Source of the DNA: Sphingobium boeckii
Lineage (GTDB): Bacteria; Pseudomonadota; Alphaproteobacteria; Sphingomonadales; Sphingomonadaceae
Assembly (NCBI RefSeq): GCF_014199215.1
Contig: NZ_JACIJC010000006.1
Span: 1 to 64,000, forward strand
DNA: 64,000 bases
Direction of reading: 5' to 3'
Under the pieces are notes generated by a model that was not told the DNA's origin, made no database searches, and worked only from the letters and a program-made list of their open reading frames with translations. This document shows, in pieces, positions 17,231 to 24,623 of this stretch (the first letter of the stretch is position 1; the number at the start of each line of letters is the position of its first letter). The position numbers were made by a program, and so were the translations under genes.

Positions 17231-17304
17231 GTCATGGCGAGCGCAGCGAAGCCATCCAGAATCCGTCCCGAAACTCTGGATTGCTTCGCTGCGCTCGCAA
17301 TGAC
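17231..17304. repeat. Palindromic repeat, family A, between lptB and rpoN
   Basis: GTCATGGCGAGCGCAGCGAA at 17231-17250 pairs with TTCGCTGCGCTCGCAATGAC at 17285-17304, forming a long hairpin. The same core (CATTGCGAGCG...CGAAGCAATCCA) makes up the interior of the MITE-like elements at 13318 and 29010. Confidence 0.75.
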
Positions 17305-17315
17305 GGGTGGGAGAA

Positions 17316-18095
17316 TCAAAGCGCGAAGCCCTCGCCGAGATACAGGCGGCGGACATTCTCGTCGGCCACCAGCTCTTCGGGGGAGCCGGCGAACAGCACG
17401 CGGCCATCATAGATGATGCAGGCGCGATCGACGATATCGAGCGTCTCACGCACATTGTGATCGGTGATCAGCACGCCGATATCGCGGCGCTTCAGATCCT
17501 TCACCAGATCGCGGATATCGGCGATGGAGATGGGATCGATGCCCGCGAACGGCTCATCAAGCAGCATGATCGAGGGGGTGGCGGCCAGCGCGCGTGCGAT
17601 CTCGCATCGACGGCGTTCACCGCCGGACAGCGCCATGGCGGCCGAATTGCGGAGCTTTTGCAGCCCGAACTCATCGAGCAACTGATCGAGCCGCGCGGCG
17701 CGCACCGATTTGTCCGGCTCCGCCATTTCGAGCACCGAGGAAATGTTCTGCGCCACCGTCAGCCCGCGGAAGATGGAGGTTTCCTGCGGCAGATAGCCCA
17801 GGCCCAGGATCGCGCGGCGATACATGGGCAGCCCCGTGATATCATCGCCATCCAGCAGGATGCGCCCCGAATCGGGCTTCACCAGCCCCATGATCGAATA
17901 GAAGCAGGTCGTCTTGCCCGCGCCATTCGGCCCGAGCAGCCCGACCACCTCCCCGCGCGCGACGGAGAGCGAAACATCAGACAGCACGGCGCGCTTGTCA
18001 TAGGCCTTGGCGATCGAGACCACCGACAGCCCATCCGTCACGGCCCGCGCCGCCTCCGCCGTCATCGGCGCTTCCATGGTCGCAACGTCGTTCAT
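17316..18095 (-). CDS. lptB: Lipopolysaccharide export ABC transporter ATPase
   Basis: 259 residues. LptB powers LptFG in moving lipopolysaccharide from the inner membrane across the Lpt bridge. Visible are Walker A GPNGAGKTT, the Q-loop LGYLPQE, signature LSGGERRR, Walker B IMLLDEPFAGID and the switch H in LITDHNVRETL. The ATG at 18095 follows AAGGAG by 7 bases; upstream residues are not family-like. rpoN lies downstream as is usual, but lptC and lptA are about 45 kb away at the window end. Confidence 0.94.
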   Translation of the reverse strand: MNDVATMEAPMTAEAARAVTDGLSVVSIAKAYDKRAVLSDVSLSVARGEVVGLLGPNGAGKTTCFYSIMGLVKPDSGRILLDGDDITGLPMYRRAILGLGYLPQETSIFRGLTVAQNISSVLEMAEPDKSVRAARLDQLLDEFGLQKLRNSAAMALSGGERRRCEIARALAATPSIMLLDEPFAGIDPISIADIRDLVKDLKRRDIGVLITDHNVRETLDIVDRACIIYDGRVLFAGSPEELVADENVRRLYLGEGFAL

Positions 18096-18270
18096 GCCCA
18101 CTCCTTCAGGCGCGTCATCATGGATCACCGGTTACCAACTTGTGAGCGATGCAACAATTGGCAAGATTCGTGCATGGGGGATTTATTGGTTTGGAGATAT
18201 GGCTGATCCGGCCCGAAATCGACGGCGACACGATGCGCGCGGCCCTCGGCAGAAAATAATCACGATTTCC

Positions 18271-18354
18271 GGACATGCGCATTGCGCATGTCCGCTCGCT
18301 GTCAAGAAATGCAAATAACATTTTCTATCTATTCAGTAGACAATATATTTGCAT
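18271..18354. promoter_or_regulatory. Palindromes upstream of the TonB-dependent receptor
   Basis: GGACATGCGCA and its exact reverse complement TGCGCATGTCC (18271-18293) are separated by one base. A second pair, ATGCAAATA (18309-18317) and TATTTGCAT (18346-18354), follows with a 28-base spacer in AT-rich DNA, 38 bases before the receptor start. These are candidate operators; the regulator is unknown. Confidence 0.5.
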
Positions 18355-18391
18355 AAGGCCGGCCCATCGAAACAAGGGGTCTCAGCAAACA

Positions 18392-21331
18392 ATGCGCATT
18401 CTCGATTCAGCGTTCCATGGCAGCGTGCTCACGCGCTTGATGATCGGCGCGGCGGCGCTTTCCATTTCGGGCGCAGCACTCGCGCAAGATGCGGCGCTTC
18501 CAGAAGGATCGGGGGAAGCAGCGGGCGAGGAGACGGGTGATATCGTCGTCACCGGATCGCGCATCGCGCGCCGAGACTATGTTTCGGATTCGCCGATCAC
18601 CACGATCACACAGGACAGCATCAAAAACACCGGCCAGCTTACGCTGGACAAGTCTCTTTCGCAGCTTCCCCAGTTCGGCCTCGGCGAAAATGCGACGCAG
18701 ACCGGCTATAATACGAGCGGACAGGCATCGCTCAATCTGCGTGGCCTTGGCACGTTCCGGAACCTTGTCTTGCTCGACGGGCGTCGTCTCCAGCCCTCCA
18801 ATATCCAGCAGGTGGTAGATCTCAACACCATCCCGAGCGCACTGATCGACAGCGTCGAGGTGATCACCGGGGGCGCGTCCGCCGTCTATGGATCGGACGC
18901 GATTGCAGGCGTGGTCAATGTGAAGACCAAGCAGAAGTTCGAAGGGCTTCAGCTCGACGGCCAATATGGCCTATCGTCCCAAGGGGACGGCGCGGCGGCC
19001 GATGTCACCGTGACAGCGGGCACGAATTTCGCCGCCGGTCGCGGGAATATCACTGTTTCGGGCTCCTATTCGCACCGCGACACGATCGATTATCAGTCGC
19101 GCGCCTTCTTCCGCGCCAATCAGGGCGGGACCGATTTGCGCTTGCCCACCGGCGTCTATGCGCCCGGGGCAAATGCGCCCAGCCAGGCCAGTATCGACGC
19201 CTTGTTTGCGCAATATGGCGTGGCCGCGGGATCCGTGGTGCGGGGATCGGGACTGAGCTTCAACGCGGACGGCACGATCTTCAGCGCCAGCAATGGCGTG
19301 TTCAACCTGCGCGGCAATCAGGGCGGTTTACTTTACAGCACGGGGCGGCAGGTCAATAATCTGAACGCGTTTCTGACGCTGCAGTCGCCGCTTGAACGCT
19401 ATAGTGCCTTCGGGCGCGCCAGCTTTGATCTGACCGACGACATCACGATCTTCGCGCAGGGCAATTACGCGCAATATGACACGTTCAGCGTGGCCGAGGC
19501 GGGCAACACATCGCTCAGCATTCCGATCACCAATGCGTTCATCCCGGCGGCGCTCCGGCCTCTGCTCGCCTCACGGGCGAATCCGAACGCCAACGTCACT
19601 TTGGAAAAGCGCTTTTATGAAGCCGGGCCGCGCGTCACGAACCGCAATCTGGAGACTTATCAGATCCTTGCGGGCGCGCGGGGCCATTTCCGCGCGCTGG
19701 ATGGCACCTGGGAAATCTATGGATCGACCGGGCGGACGAACATTCACGAACAGTCGCCAGGGTCGGTGTTGAAATCTTCGCTCGCGGCGTTGATTGCCGC
19801 GCCTGACGGCGGGGCGAGCCTGTGCACGGGCGGATATAATCCGTTCGGCATCAACGCCCTTTCGGACTCGTGCAAGGCTTATCTGGTGGCTGCTCCGGTG
19901 CGGGACGTCATCCTCAAACAGGATGTTGTCGAGGCCACGCTGCAGGGGCGGCTGTTTACGTTGCCGGGCGGCGCGGCCCGGTTCGCCGCCGGGGTGGGCT
20001 ATCGACGCAACAGCTATGAAAACCGACCGGATGCGATCCTGTCTGCGGGCGACGTGGTGGGCGTTCCCTTTACCCGCGCCAGCGAAGGATCGAGCAATGT
20101 GAAAGAAGCCTATGCCGAATTCCTCCTCCCGCTTCTGTCCGATCTCCCGCTGATCAAGTCGCTCGAGCTCAGCCTTGGCTATCGCTATTCCGACTATAAC
20201 CTTGCCGGCGGCGTCCACACCTACAAGGCAGACGGCAATTGGGAGCCGATCGCGGCGGTGCATATCCGCGGCGGCTATGCCCGCGCCGTCCGCGCGCCTT
20301 CGGTGGGCGAATTGTTCGCTGCGCCAAGCGGTTCGACACCCTCGTTCGGCCTTCCTCAGAATGGACAGGGTGATCCCTGCAACGTGGCCAATCCCGCCCG
20401 AACCGGCAGCAATGCTGCCGCGGCGCGCGCGCTCTGCCTCGCTCAGGGGGTGCCGCTTGCGCTGATCGACAGCTGGGCCAGTCTGCAGAATGACAGCGAC
20501 GCGACCAGCGTTGGCAATCGTGACCTCAGGCCCGAGGTCGCTGACACCTACACTATTGGCACCACCTTCAACCCGCGCTTTGCGACGCCATGGTTTTCCA
20601 ACATCGCCTTGTCGGTCGATTATTACGATATCCGCGTGAAGGGCGCGATCGGCGTCGTTTCGTCTCTGCTCAGCGTCCAGAAATGCTTCAATGTCGATGG
20701 CTCCAACCCCACGCTCGCCGCGGACAACTTCTTCTGCAGCAATATCACGCGCGACCCAGCCACGGGCCGGATCACCAATGTGTTGCAGCCCACCCAGAAT
20801 CTGGGCGGCTACAAGACGCGGGGAATCGATTTCCAGGCGGACTGGCGCATTGGCCTGGATGCAGTGGGACTGTCGCCAGAGGCTTCGCTCAATCTGAACG
20901 CCGTCGTCACCTATCTCCACAGCTTCAAGGTGCAGACAACGCCGGGCGGCAGCTATGCCGATTATGCGGGCACCGTGGGCGGCACATCCACCAGCCAGCC
21001 GGGATCGCTACCGAAATGGAAGTCCGTCGGCACGCTGTCCTATCGCGACCAAGCGCTGACCCTGGGCGGACGCTGGCGCTATCTGGGCGCGATGGAAGCC
21101 GCGGCGCGCGCGACCAACCCTGCGGCGACGGCTCCCGGCGTGCCTTCCTACAGTCTGTTCGACGCATTCGCCGAGGTCCGCGTGAGCGACGATTATGCGC
21201 TGCGTGGCGGCATCAATAACCTCACCAACAAGCAGCCGCTGATCGTCAATGGCGTCGCCGGCGCGACCGAGGCCAGCACTTACGATGTGATCGGCAGAAG
21301 TTTCTACCTGGCCTTCAGCGCAAAGTTTTGA
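18392..21331 (+). CDS. TonB-dependent outer-membrane receptor
   Basis: 979 residues with a signal peptide (about 1-33, ending GAALAQ), a TonB-box/plug start (DIVVTGSRIARRDYVSDSP), the plug domain with SLNLRGLGTFRNLVLLDGRR and GGASAVYGSDAIAGVVNV, and a beta-barrel ending in the usual aromatic (FYLAFSAKF). It imports an unknown nutrient across the outer membrane using TonB energy. The long plug-to-barrel type with NPFGINALSD-like loops is common among sphingomonad receptors for peptides, sugars or aromatics; the substrate cannot be told. A small secreted protein follows 44 bases later, probably co-transcribed. Confidence 0.93.
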   Translation: MRILDSAFHGSVLTRLMIGAAALSISGAALAQDAALPEGSGEAAGEETGDIVVTGSRIARRDYVSDSPITTITQDSIKNTGQLTLDKSLSQLPQFGLGENATQTGYNTSGQASLNLRGLGTFRNLVLLDGRRLQPSNIQQVVDLNTIPSALIDSVEVITGGASAVYGSDAIAGVVNVKTKQKFEGLQLDGQYGLSSQGDGAAADVTVTAGTNFAAGRGNITVSGSYSHRDTIDYQSRAFFRANQGGTDLRLPTGVYAPGANAPSQASIDALFAQYGVAAGSVVRGSGLSFNADGTIFSASNGVFNLRGNQGGLLYSTGRQVNNLNAFLTLQSPLERYSAFGRASFDLTDDITIFAQGNYAQYDTFSVAEAGNTSLSIPITNAFIPAALRPLLASRANPNANVTLEKRFYEAGPRVTNRNLETYQILAGARGHFRALDGTWEIYGSTGRTNIHEQSPGSVLKSSLAALIAAPDGGASLCTGGYNPFGINALSDSCKAYLVAAPVRDVILKQDVVEATLQGRLFTLPGGAARFAAGVGYRRNSYENRPDAILSAGDVVGVPFTRASEGSSNVKEAYAEFLLPLLSDLPLIKSLELSLGYRYSDYNLAGGVHTYKADGNWEPIAAVHIRGGYARAVRAPSVGELFAAPSGSTPSFGLPQNGQGDPCNVANPARTGSNAAAARALCLAQGVPLALIDSWASLQNDSDATSVGNRDLRPEVADTYTIGTTFNPRFATPWFSNIALSVDYYDIRVKGAIGVVSSLLSVQKCFNVDGSNPTLAADNFFCSNITRDPATGRITNVLQPTQNLGGYKTRGIDFQADWRIGLDAVGLSPEASLNLNAVVTYLHSFKVQTTPGGSYADYAGTVGGTSTSQPGSLPKWKSVGTLSYRDQALTLGGRWRYLGAMEAAARATNPAATAPGVPSYSLFDAFAEVRVSDDYALRGGINNLTNKQPLIVNGVAGATEASTYDVIGRSFYLAFSAKF

Positions 21332-21375
21332 CGGCTCCATTCCAACGCAGTTCCAACGAAGAGAAAGGCAAGAAT

Positions 21376-21885
21376 ATGAAGAAATCAGTCCGTTTGACCG
21401 CCGCATTGCTGATGGGGGCGTTTCTGACACCCATCGCGGCCACCTCGGCATCGGCGCAGGCGCTGTCAGGGCGCTCGCTGCCGGACCGCCCGCGCCTGGG
21501 CGTCAGCTATTATAAGACACCTCCCGGCAAGCAGGATGAATGGTTGGCGCTGTATCTGAAATGGCATCGTCCGATCATGGAATATCAGATCAAACAGGGC
21601 GTCACGACCAGTTCGACCGTTTATGCAAATTCCGGCCACTCGATCGAGCCGTCATGGGATTTCATGATCGTCAGCGTGTCCCCGCCGCCGAGCACGGTCA
21701 AGCCGCTCACAAAAACCCGCGGCGAGATCATTCAGGAGCTTTATCCTGATATTGACGCTTATGTCGCCGGCGAAAAGAAGCGCTGGGAATTCACGATTTC
21801 GCATTGGGATCTTGACGTGACCGAAGTGGATCTGACCGCTGAGCATCCGGGCGTCTACTACCCGATCCTGCCCAAGAAGAAGTGA
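21376..21885 (+). CDS. Secreted protein, unknown family
   Basis: 169 residues with a clear signal peptide (MKKSVRLTAALLMGAFLTPI then AATSASAQ). The mature part has VSYYKTPPGKQDEWLALYLK then WHRPIMEYQ, resembling the ferredoxin-like opening of small dabb-type proteins, and ends VYYPILPKKK. It lies just after the TonB-dependent receptor in the same direction, so it may be a periplasmic partner or an accessory to the same substrate. No specific family recognised. Confidence 0.65.
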   Translation: MKKSVRLTAALLMGAFLTPIAATSASAQALSGRSLPDRPRLGVSYYKTPPGKQDEWLALYLKWHRPIMEYQIKQGVTTSSTVYANSGHSIEPSWDFMIVSVSPPPSTVKPLTKTRGEIIQELYPDIDAYVAGEKKRWEFTISHWDLDVTEVDLTAEHPGVYYPILPKKK

Positions 21886-21922
21886 GCTTCAAGACCGCCG
21901 TTCCTGCGGGAGCGGCGGCAGT

Positions 21923-22666
21923 TCACTTACACGTCCGCCAACCCCGTGCCCCGCGCGCGGCCTGATCCAGATGCAGGTGGTTGGCGTGGGCGGCGTTGTA
22001 ATCCGGGGAGAGCACCGTCGAAAACAGGCCGCAGCTTCCGTCGCGGACGGCGCGGAGGAATTGGGCTTTGGGGCCGCCTTTCGTCCAGTCATCGAGCACG
22101 CTGACCTTCGTGCCGTCGCCCAGCATGAACGCGCCGATGTCGATGGCGTTGGCGGTGGCGTGCTGGCTGAGCGGGCCGCCGCCGCGGATCTGGCGGCAAT
22201 TATAGGTGCCGATATGCTCGATCGCATCGACGCGCTGACCCAGGATGCGGCGCGCGGCGGGCTGGATCACCTCCCATTCCCACACCGCCATGCCCGCGGC
22301 CACCGGGCAGGTCATCGCCGGATTGTGCGGCCGCAGCGTGATCGCGCGCGATCCGCCGCCGAGCTTGACCGGATTTGCCACGCGGCATTCGCCGTCTCCC
22401 CCGAAGGGCGGCATGACGTCATTCTGCGCGCCGGCGCGGATCATGAGCTGACGGCAAAGCGCGGGTTGAGCGCCGAGCGCGGCGATCTTGCGGCCGGTGA
22501 ACAGGCCCATGGGCTGGGCGAGATCGAGCGGGGTCCAGGGCAGATCCTGCGGGCGGGTGCGGGCGAGCAGGAGCAGGGCTGCGCCGGCGAGCAGGGTCAG
22601 CACGATCAGGATCGTGAGGATCCGGCGCTGGCACCAGCCGCGTCTTCTGGCCCTGCGGCGCGCCAT
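21923..22666 (-). CDS. Extensin-like family protein, membrane-anchored
   Basis: 247 residues: an Arg-rich N-terminus, one membrane helix (about 16-36), then an extensin-like C-terminal domain with CPVAAGMAVWEWEVIQPAA, IGTYNCRQIRGG, LSQHATANAIDIGAF and HANHLHLD. The His/Asp pattern (QHATANAID, HLHLD) resembles LAS-type metallopeptidase folds, so a role in cell-wall peptide processing is plausible but unproven. Its start overlaps the stop of the NUDIX gene. Confidence 0.85.
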   Translation of the reverse strand: MARRRARRRGWCQRRILTILIVLTLLAGAALLLLARTRPQDLPWTPLDLAQPMGLFTGRKIAALGAQPALCRQLMIRAGAQNDVMPPFGGDGECRVANPVKLGGGSRAITLRPHNPAMTCPVAAGMAVWEWEVIQPAARRILGQRVDAIEHIGTYNCRQIRGGGPLSQHATANAIDIGAFMLGDGTKVSVLDDWTKGGPKAQFLRAVRDGSCGLFSTVLSPDYNAAHANHLHLDQAARGARGWRTCK

Positions 22667-23424
22667 CAGAAGCGCCGGGCGCTCGCCACGGGTTCGGTCG
22701 TGACCGGATAGCCCTGATCATCGGGGATGCGGAGCAGATCGCCATCGGGATGCGGCTCCACCCAGGGCTGGATCAGGCGGATGGGGATGTTCGTTGCATG
22801 GCTGGCCGCGCCGTCGAAGTCGGCGAAGAGTGCGAGCCGCTCCAGATTGCGCCGCGTGGGGAAGATGGCTTTGGCCTCGCCGCGCGCCACCATATCGAGC
22901 ACGGTCTGCGCGCTGGCCCAGAAAAGATGCACATTCTCTGTCTCGTCCACGGTAGCGGCAGGCGATCCGGCGGGGAGGCGGGCGATATAGAAGCGCGTAT
23001 CGAAGGACCGGGCTTCCTTGAAATTGGGGCACCAGCGCGCCCAGGGGGTGAGCGCTTCGGGATCGAGCGCATGGCCGCGCCGCGCCAGGATCGCGCTGAA
23101 CGCTTCGCCCGCCGCCAGGGCGGCGCGCATCGCGGAGGTCTCTTCCGCGTCGGGCATGTGCGCAAAGCCGATCGGGAGGCCGCTTTCCTCCAGCGTCTCG
23201 CGGATCGCCGCGATGCGCGCGGCTGCCTCGTCCCCGTCGTGCGCGGGGAAGGACGCGGCCAGCGCATGGTCGTCGGGATCGACGCGCCCGCCGGGAAAGA
23301 CGAGCGCCCCCGCGGCAAAGGCCATGCCGCCCGCGCGCTCCACCATCAGCAGTTCGGGCGCGCCATGGTCGCCCGCGCGAAACAGCACGAGCGTGGCGGC
23401 GGGAATGGGGGGCGGCGCGGTCAT
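22666..23424 (-). CDS. NUDIX hydrolase
   Basis: 252 residues with a NUDIX box variant: GGRVDPDD is followed by AAARIAAIRETLEESGLPIG, matching GX5EX7REUXEEXGU with an inserted loop, as in the larger coenzyme-A/NADH-diphosphatase-like NUDIX proteins. The C-terminus is helical. The substrate cannot be predicted. It overlaps the extensin-like gene by one base, so the two are co-transcribed. Confidence 0.85.
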   Translation of the reverse strand: MTAPPPIPAATLVLFRAGDHGAPELLMVERAGGMAFAAGALVFPGGRVDPDDHALAASFPAHDGDEAAARIAAIRETLEESGLPIGFAHMPDAEETSAMRAALAAGEAFSAILARRGHALDPEALTPWARWCPNFKEARSFDTRFYIARLPAGSPAATVDETENVHLFWASAQTVLDMVARGEAKAIFPTRRNLERLALFADFDGAASHATNIPIRLIQPWVEPHPDGDLLRIPDDQGYPVTTEPVASARRF

Positions 23425-23508
23425 GCTCTCCCGCTAGAACAGTTGAGGGGATCGTGGGAACCGGTTTTTGATGTTTGCGCGGGCGGCGCGGCTGTGCAAG
23501 CCTGTCTT

Positions 23509-24114
23509 ATGGGCGCTGTGGAACTGATCGGGCTTGCCGCCAGCGTCAGCCTGCTCTCGGGCTGGCGGCTCTATCTGTGCGTCTTCGCTACGGGGCTGGC
23601 GATGCGCACGGGCTGGGTGGCGCTGCCCGAGCATCTGGCGGCGCTCGATGTGCTGGCCAATCCCTGGGTGATCGGCATCGCGGCGCTGGGGCTGATCGTC
23701 GAATTCTTTGCGGACAAGGTGGCGTGGCTCGATTCGGCCTGGGATGCGGTCCACACGCTGATCCGGCCCGCGGGCGGCGCCCTGCTGGCGCTGGCGATCG
23801 TGGATGCGCAGGATCCGGCATGGCAGGTCGCGAGCCTGTTGCTGGGCGGCGGCGCGGCGCTTTTGAGCCATGGCGCGAAGGCCGGCACGCGCGCGGTGGT
23901 CAACGCCAGCCCCGAACCGTTCAGCAACATCGCGGTCTCCACCGGAGAGGATGTCGCGACGGGCGGATTGCTATTGCTGGCGCTGGCCAATCCGGTGGCG
24001 GCGGTCGTGATCGCGGTGGCGCTCACGCTGGCGGCGGTGGCCGTGCTCATCATGGTCCGGCGAATGCTGAAACGCCTGTTCCGGGCCGCGCCAGAGGCGA
24101 AAGCCCGGATATAG
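23509..24114 (+). CDS. DUF4126-family membrane protein
   Basis: 201 residues with four to five hydrophobic segments and family motifs ASVSLLSGWRLYLCVFATGL near the start, ADKVAWLDSAWDAVHTLIRP, SHGAKAGTRAVVNASPEPFSN and EDVATGGLLLLALANP. Function unknown. I chose the ATG at 23509 because the DUF4126 domain begins there; the longer open frame reading back over the divergent NUDIX gene is not coding. Confidence 0.85.
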   Translation: MGAVELIGLAASVSLLSGWRLYLCVFATGLAMRTGWVALPEHLAALDVLANPWVIGIAALGLIVEFFADKVAWLDSAWDAVHTLIRPAGGALLALAIVDAQDPAWQVASLLLGGGAALLSHGAKAGTRAVVNASPEPFSNIAVSTGEDVATGGLLLLALANPVAAVVIAVALTLAAVAVLIMVRRMLKRLFRAAPEAKARI

Positions 24115-24118
24115 CGGC

Positions 24119-24430
24119 CTATTTCTTGTTTTTCTTCCGGGCGGCGTAGCGCGCGTCGCGTGCGGCCTTCAGCTCTTCGGCGGTCTTGACCACGGGGGCG
24201 GCCGCCTTTTTGGCAGCTTCCTTTTCGGCCTTGGCCTGTTCCATCGCGAGCTTGCGGGCGGCGCGCTTCTCGGCTTCGGCGGCTTCCTTGGCTTCACGCG
24301 CGGCGCGACGCTCGGCCAGCACGGCCTCGTCCACCGGCGGCTTCGCCTTCAATTTGTCCAGCGCCTTTTGCCGCGCGGCGGCTGCCAGCGCGATGCGATC
24401 CTGAAACGCCGGATCCTTGTAACCACTCAT
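24119..24430 (-). CDS. DUF6481-type charged helical protein
   Basis: 103 residues, almost entirely a Lys/Glu/Ala-rich helix (LAERRAAREAKEAAEAEKRA...), opening MSGYKDPAFQDRIALAAAAR and ending ARDARYAARKKNKK. This matches the DUF6481 pattern common in sphingomonads. Function unknown. It converges on the DUF4126 gene with a 4-base gap. Confidence 0.75.
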   Translation of the reverse strand: MSGYKDPAFQDRIALAAAARQKALDKLKAKPPVDEAVLAERRAAREAKEAAEAEKRAARKLAMEQAKAEKEAAKKAAAPVVKTAEELKAARDARYAARKKNKK

Positions 24431-24623
24431 ATGTCGTCAATTCCCTGTATGCCGAGATTCGCCCCAGCTTCTGCGCGGCTCCGATGCGCTTTCCTGCGCC
24501 ATCATTCAAGGGAGAACACTCAAAGCCCGCAAAAGGGTCCGTTCTGGAAGCAAAGTCCGTGGCGCGCGGGACAATCTCTAAGCCTCTGTTAACTAACGCC
24601 GGTTACAGCCCCGGACGGGGACT

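Noticed and set aside
18392-21331. Assigning a substrate (iron, sugar, vitamin) to the TonB-dependent receptor
   Set aside because: No diagnostic motif or neighbour (for example siderophore, glycosidase or cobalamin genes) supports one.
22750-23508. N-terminal extension of the DUF4126 protein
   Set aside because: It lies antisense to the NUDIX gene and lacks family resemblance; the DUF4126 domain starts at 23509.
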